This document shows, piece after piece, positions 33,255 through 43,460 of a stretch of 64,000 nucleotides of DNA. The position numbers were made by a program, and so were the translations under genes. The notes under the pieces are model-generated. The model searched no databases. It saw only the letters and a list, made by a program, of their open reading frames with translations, and was not told the origin of the DNA. The stretch is from NCBI GenBank assembly GCA_037953745.1, contig JBAKBP010007899.1, forward strand, positions 31,680 through 95,679, written 5' to 3'. Numbering within the stretch: position 1 is the first letter of the stretch; each line of letters begins with the position of its first letter. The DNA comes from Lithodes maja (taxonomy: Eukaryota; Arthropoda; Malacostraca; Decapoda; Lithodidae).

Positions 33255-33335
33255 GGGCGTACAAGAGGCCATCCGGGTTGCGCGGGCCGAGTTTATTATG
33301 GGCGTACAAGAGGTCATCCGGGTTGGAGGGGTTAA
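33255..33335 (-). mobile_element. piggyBac terminus with TTAA target and duplicated subterminal motif
   Basis: On the minus strand the end reads TTAA (33332-33335) then cccctccaacccggatgacc. The phrase gggcgtacaagagg then (c/t)catccgggttg occurs twice (33255-33280 and 33300-33325). This marks the promoter-side end of the element. The opposite end was not identified with confidence. Confidence 0.65.
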
Positions 33336-33410
33336 TGTCTTGATTTTCAGTTCATTTTCTGAAACATAACTACAACTTTCAAGTGAGGAATTACTGTACT
33401 GTATATAGAG

Positions 33411-34227
33411 TGTAAAGTCAGTGAAAATAGGCTAGCCTAAACAGACCTCGGATGCGGAAATACCCTGAGCCGAACAGGCCAAGTGGGATATCTCTATTGG
33501 TCTAACTGGTAAGGTGCCTGCCTCACACCCAAGGGTCGAGAGTTCGTGCCCCCACCAGGGCATGATATTTTCGTGAGGCTATTTCCGCATTTAACGAAGT
33601 TTAGGTGTGCTGGTTAAATTGTTCAGATGGTTGAGAGTAAGATCGGAGCTCCATAAATCCTCTTTCGGGTATGGTGTAAAAACCGATCCCCACAGGACAA
33701 GGAAGAGGATAGGAGAGAGCAGGGAGTGTTGTGAGACTCGATTGGGTTGGGTTGTGGAGTTGCCAGCCGCCCAAGCGAGTTGCCAACTGGGCAGTTTGTA
33801 GGTGCGTGTAGCATCGCTCAGTGAAGTTGACTCACCATTCCCGTTCATCTCTCTGACGGACTCTCGGTCGATTCGGCTCAAGCTTGTTCCTCTCTGTTCG
33901 TTCCTCTCTGTTCGGAGCTTTCGCTTCCCGGAAGGTGAAGTAGTGTAAAGTCAGTGAAAATAGGCTAGCCTAAACAGACCTCGGATGCGGAAATACCCTG
34001 AGCCGAACAGGCCAAGTGGGATATCTCTATTGGTCTAACTGGTAAGGTGCCTGCCTCACACCCAAGGGTCGAGAGTTCGTGCCCCCACCAGGGCATGATA
34101 TTTTCGTGAGGCTATTTCCGCATTTAACGAAGTTTAGGTGTGCTGGTTAAATTGTTCAGATGGTTGAGAGTAAGATCGGAGCTCCATAAATCCTCTTTCG
34201 GGTATGGTGTAAAAACCGATCCCCACA
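33411..34227 (+). mobile_element. TRIM-like element with two identical 284-bp terminal repeats
   Basis: Direct repeats 33411-33694 and 33944-34227 show no difference by eye. Each starts tgtaaagtc and ends ccccaca (TG...CA), with a 249-bp internal region without coding capacity. Each repeat carries a tRNA-like segment: A box tggtctaactgg (33498-33509; 34031-34042) and B box gagttcgtgcc (33539-33550; 34072-34083). Flanks agag/agat match at three of four bases, so a target duplication is not convincing. No TGG-type primer-binding site follows the first repeat. The alternative is a tandem duplication of a SINE. Confidence 0.6.
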
Positions 34228-34300
34228 AGATAACTAACATTCCAGTATATTTACCTGTTATAGAATACATGAAATCTATATATAATTGTTTCCATATGTG

Positions 34301-34760
34301 CTGCAAATCTCAGTTATAAAGAAATAACAAAATTATGTTGATATTATATGCATTTTGGCTGCTAATCTCAGTTATAAGGGAAATACTGTTCTCTGTGCAA
34401 TTGATAAACTAGGTTAATTTTATATACATTTTGGCTGCTAATCTTAGTTATAAGGAAAAAACTTTACAATTTATGTATGTATGTACTGTATGTATATTTA
34501 TGTATGTATGTATGTGTAATCTCAGGCACATGCCCCATTGCTGGGATTGGCCGACTCGAGACGAAGCCCGAACAGAAACCTATAAAGTTCCAATTCTTAG
34601 GGTCCGGGACCCTAATAGGATAGGACCAGCCCTCACTCAACTAGGTTAATTGTATATGCATTTTGGCTGCTAATCTCAGTTATAAGGAAAAAACTCTATG
34701 CAATTGCTAAACTAGGTTAATTATACTGTATATGCATTTTGGTATGCAGCAATTTAATGA
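34301..34760 (+). repeat. Degenerate 60-80-bp tandem repeat, interrupted
   Basis: The phrase ctgctaatctcagttataa recurs at 34301, 34359, 34435 and 34667, with aaactaggttaatt between copies. About 185 bp at 34463-34648 (including ggccgactcgagacgaagc and a (GTAT)n start) splits the third copy. Confidence 0.75.
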
Positions 34761-34869
34761 TAAGAGGATCCTCATGGTGTTATGTATATATAATTGTAAA
34801 TTTGTATAAATAAATCAAATAGTTTCAAAGGTTTATTATTACTTTTTGATATACCGGTACACTTAAAAT

Positions 34870-35021
34870 AAGTAACAACCCGTTCTTAACATTAATCATC
34901 AATTACAAACCCCAATGTACTTGAATAAACTAATGAAAGCATATGGTCCTCCCGGGATTCGAACTCGGGACACCACACCCAGAACATAAGCACCTAAACC
35001 ATTACACCACTAGCACAGTTG
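34870..35021 (-). repeat. tRNA-derived SINE, family B
   Basis: The minus strand shows an A box (tagtggtgtaatgg), a B box (gagttcgaatccc) and a body gaggaccatatgctttcatt ending near ttaagaacgggttgttac. Sister copies lie at 36066-36650 and 61180-61275. Confidence 0.82.
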
Positions 35022-35265
35022 ATTGAACTAAGTTGGGTGAATAGATACAAGTCCATGAACATGGAGGGAGCTGCACCAAGGGGTAGATCAAGAAAGATGT
35101 GGAATGAGAGCATACGGTCTGATCTTGAAAAATAAAACCTGACAAGTGAGGCAGCTCTGAGCAGGGCTGCCTGGAGTGCCACCATTAGGACGTGAAACTG
35201 GAACCCGCACTTCATGTGGAGCACTCGGTCTTTAAATTTGTGTAGGCCTATGTACACTCAAGGAA
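35022..35265 (+). pseudogene. RTE-type LINE 3' remnant
   Basis: The sequence ggagggagctgcaccaaggg ... gagcactcggtctttaaat matches the 3' end of the RTE copies at 36118-36539 (inverted) and 40500-40690. Coding is lost. Confidence 0.7.
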
Positions 35266-35465
35266 AAAAACAATCTTTATACCGGTGAGCTGTACTGTAT
35301 ATAATCTTTAAGAGTGTGAACAGAATTCTATCTATCTATCTATCTATATGATCAGGCCCAATCCCCAGAACAGAATTAATCGGGTGAAACATACGACTAA
35401 GAGGTATTTTATCACAAGACTTCGACCAACTTCCAGAATGTTTAGAGAGTTATTGTAAAGATTGT

Positions 35466-35708
35466 TTTTTCTTCGAATGTACCTGATGCAGTTTTTACCA
35501 CCATACACTCCCTGTTCATTAGCTGGGCTAGGGTGGGTGCCCTGATTATCAGGGACTTCAGTGAACAGTTGCCACAGATTGCTAGACCGCACCGTCCACC
35601 ACAGCACTGACGTCTGCCAGATAGCACACTGACTGGCTTGAGACTCGTACCCTTGATCTCACGGTTTGCAGGCCAGTGCACTATCAACCGTGCTATGGCT
35701 TGCAGCGT
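35466..35708 (-). repeat. tRNA-derived SINE, family A
   Basis: Inverted copy of the element at 38063-38297. The minus strand starts with a tRNA-like head (tagcacggttgatagtgcac) and ends in taccaccatac-type sequence. The head is more diverged than in the plus copy. Confidence 0.82.
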
Positions 35709-35709
35709 A

Positions 35710-36065
35710 TGTATACAGTATATGTACAATATGTATTTACAGTATATTTTTTACATGAAATTATCCATTTGAAAGTGGCTATTCGAGAATACTCTACTTA
35801 TACTCTATTCAGTTTAACCAATACAGAGTTTGAAAAGAATATAATAAAAATATAAACAAATTTAGTTTTGGAATTTTGATAGTACAGTACCGGTATATAA
35901 CAGTAACGAATATGAATTTGTACCTAAAATGTTTATGTAAATATATATTACTGTTTTGAAATATTTGTTCATGATTACCTTGGTAATTTTTGCAATGGTT
36001 TTAGGCGTAGTAAACTCAGGATCCAGAATTCAAAAATTTATATTAATGGTGGTCGTGTACTTTAC
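35710..36065. other. AT-rich stretch, no gene recognised
   Basis: Nothing supported. Confidence 0.4.
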
Positions 36066-36650
36066 CTTTAACTGTGTTAGTGGTGTAATGGATTAGATGC
36101 CTATGTTCTGGGTGTGGTGTACATACATACATAATACATACATCAAATTTTAAGACCGAGTGCTCCACACATACGTGCAGTTTCAGTCTCTTTTCCTAAT
36201 GGCGGCGTTCCAGGCAACCCTGTTAAGGGCTGCTTCACTTGTCAAGTTCTTGGATTTGAGATCGGTACGTATACTGTAGTCCGATCCCAGGTCTTCCTCG
36301 GTCCACCCCTTGATGCAGCTCCCTCCACAATCACAGACCTGCATTTTTTCACCCAATTTTGTTCATCCATTCTCTTCACATGTCCATACCATCCCAGTCT
36401 ACTTGTACGCATCACTTCGCTAATACTCTTTATACTTAAATGTCTCCTCAAGCTCATTCGTTATTCTATCCTGCAGCCTGGCCCCACACATCCATCTCAC
36501 CATTCTCATCTCATTGCGTTACATTCTGTTGACATCCTGTCCCGAGTTTGAATCCCGGGAGGATCGTATGCTTTCATTAGTTTATTCTAGTGCATTGTGG
36601 TTTGTAATGGAGGATTAATGTTAAGAATGGGGTGTTCCTTATACTTTGTT
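36066..36650 (+). repeat. tRNA-derived SINE family B, split by an RTE fragment
   Basis: The head gtgttagtggtgtaatgg to gggtgtggtgt (about 36117) and the rest, cccgagtttgaatcccggga onward (36540), join exactly as in the uninterrupted copy at 34870-35021. Insertion took place inside the B-box region. Confidence 0.85.
36118..36539 (-). pseudogene. RTE-type LINE 3' end inserted in SINE B
   Basis: The minus strand encodes SIKSISEVMRTSRLGWYGHVKR then MDEQNWVKKC, the C-terminal module of RTE-group ORF2, and ends with a (GTAT)n-like tail at 36118-36140. It is very similar to 40330-40700 on the plus strand. Heavily 5' truncated. Confidence 0.85.
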
Positions 36651-36659
36651 CAAATTTAC

Positions 36660-37075
36660 CATTTCATGCACCAGAGTTTGCCATTTAGTATTCAGAAATA
36701 AAATGTTCATAATTACCTCCAAATTTAGTTTATAAACACCTGTGATGGACACACAGGCCTTTAAGTATTGCAGAAAGGTTGCAAATTACGTCCTTGTGCA
36801 CGGAACGCCGGTTAACTTGGCAATAAATAATATAAAACTTGCAAAATATACAAACCAAAACAGGGATGACACGATATAAAGACAAATTAACTTATCAAAC
36901 TCCCTATGTGAAAATAATGCTTTAGCAAAATATAATTTTGAAATATAATAACACAAAACCACCACAAACATGACAGAACATGATTGGTTGGCCATTGTGT
37001 GTGCGGGGTGGTCCTTGAAGCTGAATAATAACGAACGTATATTATGTCCAAAAGATTAGTGTAGCCTACAGTTGG
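36660..37075. other. AT-rich stretch, no gene recognised
   Basis: Nothing supported. Confidence 0.4.
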
Positions 37076-37354
37076 CCACATTAATTTGTATACATTCCAT
37101 GTTTAAGGGTAAAGGGGAAAGAGGAGTGTGTGATAATCACCGGGGGATGTCTTCTAAGCATAGTAGAGTAGTGATCGAGAGAGTGAGAGCAAGAACGGAG
37201 AAATGGGTAGGTGACGAGCAGGGCGGGTTTAGGAAGGGAAGAGGATGTGTAGATTAGATTTTTGCCTTGAAATGTGTTATGGAAATATATCTGGAGAAGG
37301 GTCAAAAGTTGTATGTTGCCTTTATGGACTTGGAGAAGGCCTATGACAGAGTTG

Positions 37355-37879
37355 TTGTTGTTGTTGTTGTTCCCCAAGCTGCCTGGCCGAACAGCCCCAA
37401 GGCCCCGAGCGATTCCAAGGCCATAACCGAGTGCCCCCACAGAACCCTCCCCGCTGACCACAATAAAGCCTGGGTGACCGAAGCCACTCCATGGCGGGGG
37501 GCTGAGGAGGGTGCGGAAATGCCCGGGAAACCAAAGCCCCACCCAGGGCCCTGTGCCCCTCAGCAATTATGAAGAGAAAGTTGAGGGGCAAGGGAAAAAT
37601 GTGACGCTTTGGTTTCCAATCTTGGTAGATTGGGAGGTCAATCCACGGAAGAGACGCCGTCACTTGAGATCTAGAAACTATATAAGTTAAAGGAAAAGTC
37701 AGAGTAAGCTATGGGTATGGCAGAGATTGCTCAGCTCTCACTCTGATAGACCAGCCCATCACCACATGACTAGAACCCAATCCTCTCAGCATCAGCTAGG
37801 AAAGGCCCTAGAAAGCCGCCTTTGGCGGGGGGATAGCTCCCCTATTTTAACCCCTTTCAGGGTTGGGCATCCGCCCCCG
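37355..37879 (-). mobile_element. Nonautonomous LINE-derived retroelement, second copy
   Basis: Starts (+ strand) with the (GTT)n complement of the (AAC)n tail and then ccccaagctgcctggccgaa. Flanked by the 12-bp target duplication atgacagagttg (37343-37354 and 37880-37891). Collinear with 22328-22850 in inverse orientation. It interrupts the YDR-V-DREGL coding of the host LINE. Confidence 0.9.
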
Positions 37880-38062
37880 ATGACAGAGTTGATAGAGAAG
37901 GTCTTTGGAAAGTACTGAGAATATATGGAGTAGATGGCGAGTTGCTGAAAGCAGTGAAGAGCATGTACGAGGGTGCAAAGGCATCAGTGCGTGTGGAGAA
38001 TAAACAAAGCGAGTTCTTTGATCTAAGTGTTGGGTTAAGGCAAGGGTGTGTGATGTCCCCAT

Positions 38063-38297
38063 GGTTGCCACAGGCCGTAGCTCGATTGGTAGAGCGTTCA
38101 CCTGCTAACCGTGAGGTTGACGGTTCGAGCCTCGGGGCCAGCCAGTGTGTTATTGGCAGACGTCAGTGCTGTTGGTGAACGGTGCGATCTAGCAATCTGT
38201 GGCAACTATTCACTAAGTCCCTGATTCATCAGGGCACCCACCCTAGCCCAGCTATTCAGCAGGGAGTGTATGGTGGTAAAAACTGCATCATACTGTA
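38063..38297 (+). repeat. tRNA-derived SINE, family A, inserted in LINE
   Basis: The head has an A box (tagctcgattggtagagcg) and a B box (ggttcgagcctc), with a cloverleaf-like acceptor (ggcc/ggcc). The body runs to taaaaactgcatc. It separates GCVMSPW from YMDGVV in the surrounding LINE. Confidence 0.85.
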
Positions 38298-38419
38298 TAT
38301 ATGGATGGAGTCGTGAAAGAAATACAAGGAAGAGCAGTGGTTGTCGGTGTACCGCTGATAAGGGAAGAACATGAGTGGAAGTTGCCTTTACTGCTGTTTG
38401 CTGACGATACAGTTTGATG

Positions 38420-38660
38420 AGCGATAGTGAATGGGTGTTGCAGGTCTGTTGGGTGTATGTACATACTTAGATTAATATGCAGTATTCGAGAATGTATAAT
38501 ATATCGTAGGCTTGTGCATAAACCTTTAACTGTCTTGATAGCCTAGTGCTTAGTGTGCGGAATTTTGGTGTGAGTATCCTAGGCTCGAGTCCTTGGAGTA
38601 TACAGTCATTGATTTCACTAGTTAGGTTTATTTGTAAATTAATTGGTGAGTTGTGAAAAC
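38420..38660 (+). repeat. tRNA-related SINE, family C, inserted in LINE
   Basis: The segment from about 38530 (ctgtcttgatagcctagtgc, B-box-like ggctcgagtcc) to gttgtgaaaac matches 50876-51010. It sits between FADDTV and the later LINE coding. Confidence 0.75.
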
Positions 38661-39059
38661 AAATATGAAAATTTGTTTGGAACAGTGTGTGAAAAATGGA
38701 ATCTGAAGGTAAATGTGGGGAAGAGTAAGGTTATTTTCTTTGAATGGGGTGCATTCACAGAGTGTGAGGTGAGATTGAACGGTCAGGCTATGGAGAATGT
38801 CAGCTCATTTAAGTATTTGGTCAGTGTGTGGTAGTATGGATGAAGAAGTGTGGGAGAGGGTGCAACAGGGGAAGAGGGTTGTAGGAATGCTGAAAGCAGT
38901 AACAAGAAATAGGGTGGTCAGCATGGAAGTAAAGAAGACCTTGCATTGAAACAAAAATAACTGAGGGCGCTTAGGAATTGGGAATGTTAGTGAGTAGATA
39001 CGTATGAGCAGGCTTAGATGGTATGGACATATGGAAAGGATGGATGACAGTGTTAAAAG

Positions 39060-40700
39060 TGTATAGATAAAATTAAGTCAGGAAAATCCGCTGGGAGCTC
39101 AGGCATTGTCGCTGAGATGCTAAAAGCAGCTGGAGATATTGGGGTAAAATTGGTCACAGAGCTGATTAATGCTATCATGAAGGAGGAAAAAATTCCCGAT
39201 GCATGGCAGAAAAGTGTTATAGTAAATATATACAAAGGCAAGGGTGACTCCTTAGACGGGAAATTATCGGGGTTTGAAAATGCTCGATCAAATCATGAAA
39301 GTCAGCGAAAGGGTCGAATGAATGATCAGGGAAAGTGTTGCTATCAGCGACATGCAGTTTGGATTTATGCCGGGACGTGGCACAACTGATGCTATCTTCA
39401 TTCTTAGGCAAATGCAAGAGAGGTACTTATAGAAAAACAGGGAGTTATACTGTACCTAGATTTTGTAGATCTGGAGAAGGCCTTTGACCGGGTGCCCAGG
39501 GAGGTAGTGCAGTGGGCTATGAGAAAACTCGGAGTAGAAGAGTGGCTGGTGCGTGTGATGATGAGAATGTATGAGGGGTCACGGGCAGCAGTTGGAGTAA
39601 ACGGAGGCCTGAGCGAAGAGTTCCCAGTGAAGGATGGAGTTCACCAAGTTTCAGTTCTGATCCCATTCTTGTTTGTTTTAGTCCTAGAGGCTTTTAGGAC
39701 AGAACTCCCATGGGAGATGTTATATGCAGATGATCTAGTTCTTATCGCAGATAGTGCGCAGGAAACAGAGGCGAAGTTCAAAAGATGGGGGAAGGTATGG
39801 CAAATAAGAGTATAACAGTTAACATAGATAAAACAAAGGTCATGATTAGTGGAGTAGGGCGTGGAACTATGGAAAGAAGCGGCGACTATCCATGCGCAGT
39901 ATGTGGGAAGGAATTCAATTCAATGCTGCGTCTGTAGTGACTGGGTACACAAGAGATGCAGTGGAGCTAGAGGACCTTTGACAAGAATCATAGACTTTGA
40001 ATGTGCAGTGTGCAAGTGAGATCTTGTATTAAATGACCCGCCTGTCATTGTTGATTTCGACAGTGTAATGCTGGAGTGTGTGAATAAGTTCTGCTACCTG
40101 GGCGATACGGTTTCCGCCAGAGGTGACGCTGAAGCTAGCTCCATTGCTAGAGTCAGAAGTGACTGGGGAAAGTTTAGAGAGCTGTTGCCACTCCTGACCA
40201 TGAGAGGGCTCCCACCCCACCTTAAAGGGAAGGTGTATACCTGTGTGTTAGGAGCTCGATGACCTATGCCTCGAAGACATGGCCGGTTAAAACGGAGGAT
40301 GGCAATAGAATGGAACGGAATGAGAAGAGATGGTGAGATGGATGTATGGGGTTAATCTTAGGGACAGGGTATCGAGCGAGCAATTGAGAAGGCGTCTAGG
40401 CATTAGGAGTGTCAGTGAAGTGATGCGCACGAGCCGACTTGGTTGGTTTGGACATGTGGAGAGAATGGATGATCAGAACTGGGTGAAGAAATGTCGGACT
40501 GTGAACGTGGGGGGAGCTGCGCGTCATCTAGAATGACGTGGGCTCGGGTACTCCGGTCCAATCTCAAAATAAAGAACTTGAGAACAGAGGCAGCCCTTGA
40601 CAGGGCCGCCTGGAAAGCTGCCATTTAGGACATGAGACTGTAACCACATTCTCTGTGGACAAAACGGTCTTTAAGCTTGTATGTATGTATGTATATATGT
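39060..40700 (+). pseudogene. RTE-type LINE ORF2, 5' truncated, frameshifted
   Basis: Order of motifs: SGKSAGSSGIVAEMLKAAG and IPDAWQKSVIVNIYKGKGD (39085-39250), MQFGFMPGRGTTDAIF, LDLEKAFDRVPREVV, FPVKDGVHQVSVLIPFLF, MLYADDLVLIADS (catalytic Asp pair), then a Cys/His cluster near 39890-40018 (CAVCGKEF, CSDWVHKRCSGARG, FECAVCK) and YLGDTVSARGDAEASS, SRLGWFGHVERMDDQNWV. It ends with (GTAT)n near 40680-40700. At least four frame changes. The zinc-like CAVC...WVH-RCSG module between RT and C-terminus is a recurrent feature of this LINE group. Confidence 0.92.
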
Positions 40701-40701
40701 A

Positions 40702-40850
40702 CTAATTGGGTTAAGAAAAACAAGTCTATGAACGTGGAGGGAGAGGTAGACCAAGAATGATGTGATATCAGGTAGTACAAACTTATTTCGCAGCCAATGG
40801 ATCGAGCTGCCTGGAACACTGTCATAAGGTGAACAAAAAGACCGACCTTC
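40702..40850 (+). pseudogene. Short RTE 3' remnant
   Basis: The phrases gtctatgaacgtggagggag and cgagctgcctggaacactgtc repeat the 3'-end sequence of the preceding element, apart from substitutions. No coding. Confidence 0.65.
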
Positions 40851-40911
40851 TCACGTGTAGATCAAACAACCGTATTCTTAATCCTTCCCACAGTGAAACC
40901 CTACTCCTTAA

Positions 40912-41126
40912 GGGGGTAGTGCTTGGTTTTTGGCCTATGTATTTCTATATTAATTTATTTTTTAGTTCCATCGCTAGACCTCCATCAAGTTTAAAAATAC
41001 ACCCCCTAGACCCTCTTTGAAGATAAATTTTTACATTTTTTTGGCTTGATGAAGGTATAGCGAGGAAACTACAAAATAATTGAATATATAAACTGTCAGA
41101 TCCCCCAAAATATAGCCACTGTCCCC
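40912..41126. mobile_element. TTAAGGGG-type MITE, copy 2
   Basis: TTAA lies at 40908-40911 and 41127-41130; ends are gggggtagtg and cactgtcccc. Shorter than copy 1. Confidence 0.7.
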
Positions 41127-41229
41127 TTAATTAATATAGGACTTCAGAGTATCAACCCTCTGGATTATTAAGCCAGCACACTGTAAGTCAAGAATATCGT
41201 CAAGACTGGAGCCCCTTTTCGAGAACTCC

Positions 41230-41492
41230 AGTCCCTTGTATGCTATAGTCTCTAGCCCACTCACACATATTCGTGGACTGCACACATTTCTAATCATAGA
41301 AGCATATCTCTGAAAGCGAATATATGATCATAAATGTTTATACATCAACTATAAAACTATAGATACTATTTAGTGATAAGCAATTTATATCCAAAAATAA
41401 ATTCAGATAGTTATAATTGCATAAAGAAAAACATAGGGGGTCCACGAGTTCTTATGAGTGGGCTAGAGACTATGGCATCCGAGTGTACCAAA
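41230..41492. mobile_element. Palindromic MITE, CACTCGG family, copy 1
   Basis: The arms atagtctctagcccactcac and gtgggctagagactat are inverted. The right end is ccgagtgta. Collinear with 43012-43458. Confidence 0.7.
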
Positions 41493-41539
41493 TCAATATA
41501 TGAAAGATAATAAGGGACGACATTATATGTCAGTGTGTG

Positions 41540-41592
41540 TGTGTGTGTGTGGGGGGGGGGGGGGGAAACACACACACACACACACACATCTT
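41540..41592. repeat. (GT)n then G-run then (AC)n
   Basis: GT and AC arrays flank a run of about 14 G; the two arrays are complementary and could pair. Confidence 0.85.
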
Positions 41593-41903
41593 CATACACA
41601 TTAAAAAAAAAACCCGGGCACTTCACTAATAGCCTAATGATGGCATTATTAACACTCAGTTTTAGAGGACCTACAGTAGGCCTACTTATTCATAATATGC
41701 TTGGTATCATCAAGCGATTTTGTTAAGATAGATTAGGAAGGACCTGTGGGAGTTTATTAGGGACAGGTTGAGATCATTGTTACCCCTTTGCTTACTCGAG
41801 ATACTTCCTATGCTGCATAAAATTATCTATCGTTAGCCAAAATTAAGGGGTTACTAAAAAACAGTCATTAATTAACAGCTTACATCGCTATAGAGTCCTC
41901 TTA

Positions 41904-42231
41904 GGGGCAAATTTTCACTTATGGGATTATTTTTCGAACCTCCTTCTCCCTCATGGTTAGCCCCATTACTTTCGAAATTTTAAGCCGTTTGCCCCAATAG
42001 TTTGGCGAGTTTAAGACATTTGGCCCCATTTGGCCCCAAAATTACAGGCTCGCTATCGCCCGCCAGGAAATAATCGACACCTAAATGGCACGAAAGATCT
42101 TAAAATTTACAACTAAATTGGGCGAAAGGTGTTAAAATCGCCAAACTAATGGACCGAACGTCTTATAATCGCAAAACAAATGGGGCTAAACACGAGTGAG
42201 AGAGGGGAACAGAATAACGGCCCATGTCCCC
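41904..42231. mobile_element. TTAAGGGG-type MITE, copy 3
   Basis: Left TTAG, right TTAA (42232-42235). Arms ccctcatggttagccccatt and tggggctaaacacgagtgag are inverted. Contains cgctatcgcccgccagga. Confidence 0.65.
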
Positions 42232-42252
42232 TTAATTACTTGAGGCCCTTAA

Positions 42253-42893
42253 CCCGGTAAGCGCTAAATAGACCTAGGGGCTAGGGTAGTTATTTGTGCA
42301 TTTCTAGCCTTGGATTCTGACAGAATTCGTTATATTTACAATATAGACCATTATTTGTTTTCGGTATGCTTTTATTTTACATATATGATGTATATATATG
42401 AACCTTCAAGAGTGCTAAAATAAGTGGGAAAAGCATTTGGGTGGTGAAAAACGAAGATATTGGCCACCCGGTCGTAATGTCAGGCGAGAGAGAGCTACAG
42501 GCAACCCTCCTCTCTCGCTGTCTGTGAGGTAACTGAGACGAGCGGGGCGGTGTGGGCTGGTGTCTGGGTGTTACATATCGATCTTTTCTGCAACCCACTT
42601 GTGCTACATTATCGCGGGAGAGAAAAATAACCGATAAATGATGATAATAAGAGGGAAAATAGGTGATAATTGAGGAGGGGAGGGAGGGGGGAATAAGGTG
42701 GGGAAGGAGGGGAGGGGGGTGGGTGAGATTTACATGGATGAGTACTGAAGGGGAATTATCTCACCTAGAGACAAATTTTTTTTTTTTGATAGGCCCTTTT
42801 TTTTTTGGAAAGCTTTTTTTATGGTCTTGCTTCTGTGAGGCCTATCGCGTTCCCTATAGGAAGCCTTCCGTGAGGCCTATCGCGCTTGCCGGG
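42253..42893. mobile_element. TTAA-flanked piggyBac-like MITE with 12-bp TIRs
   Basis: TTAA lies at 42249-42252 and 42894-42897; ends are cccggtaagcgc and gcgcttgccggg. The inside (gggaaaataggtgataattg, then a purine block) is the inverse of the pyrimidine block in 22950-23631, so it belongs to the same superfamily. Confidence 0.82.
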
Positions 42894-42897
42894 TTAA

Positions 42898-42952
42898 TAT
42901 CGTCTATTTTAGCCAGCATAACATGAAAAGGACAGAGCTGGTACTGAAGGGG
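42898..42952. mobile_element. Half copy of the CCCCTTC-type MITE
   Basis: Starts right after TTAA (42894-42897) with atcgtctattttagccagc and ends ctgaagggg before TTAA (42953-42956). Confidence 0.6.
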
Positions 42953-43011
42953 TTAAAAGGACTGGATTTGTGTCTTATAGTGTACTGTACCGTTCCCCTC
43001 ATTAATATGTA

Positions 43012-43458
43012 CACTCGGGTGCCATAGTCTCTAGAACTTAACCCACTCATAAATATTCCTGGACTTCACCAATTTCTAATTATGGAAGTATAGCTCTGGA
43101 AACGATTTTATATATATAATTATCTATACATCAACTACGCAACTATATATATATTATTTATTGGTAAGCAAGTTATATCCAAAAATAAATCCAGATAGAT
43201 ATAATTGCATAAAGCAACACATACACAGAGGGCCTCGGAGTCGGACGGATCCTAAATTGGGTGGTCAATCCTGTAAGTCCTTCAATAAACTGGCTCGGGT
43301 TGTCCCTCTCACAGGGAATAGGTCCGCTTGGGGGCATTCTGTGTATGGCCACCCTCGTAAGGGGAGTAAGGCGTCCGGCAATAGATAGATAGATAGATAG
43401 AAAACATAGTGGGTTCACAAATTCTTATGAGTGGGCTAAAGACTATGGTATCCGAGTG
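43012..43458. mobile_element. Palindromic MITE, CACTCGG family, copy 2, interrupted
   Basis: Ends cactcgggtgccatagtc and gactatggtatccgagtg are inverted, with TA at 43010-43011 and 43459-43460. Roughly 170 bp at 43227-43400 (gggcctcggagtcggacgg to (GATA)n) is absent from the other copy and is a nested retroelement-like insert with a simple-repeat tail. Confidence 0.8.
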
Positions 43459-43460
43459 TA

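Larger units (their letters stand above)
37080..39055 (+). pseudogene. RTE-like LINE ORF2 fragment broken by three insertions
   Basis: RT motifs in order: GDEQGGFRKGRGCVD, YVAFMDLEKAYDR (37320-37350), then after an insert GLWKVLRIYGVDGELLKAV and LSVGLRQGCVMSPW, then after a second insert YMDGVVKEIQGRA and PLLLFADDTV, then after a third insert WNLKVNVGKSKVIFF and VRLNGQAMENVSSFKYL, and finally LRWYGHMERMDD near 39015. Frameshifts and stops outside the inserts show it is dead. It is 5' truncated, lacking the endonuclease. LEKAYDR, RQGCVMSP and FADD together suggest an RTE-type element. Confidence 0.88.

Noticed and set aside
33139..33309. N-terminal extension of the piggyBac frame to 1022 residues
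   Set aside because: The extension starts at a TTG and overlaps the terminal inverted sequence; the first ATG in good context is at 33138.
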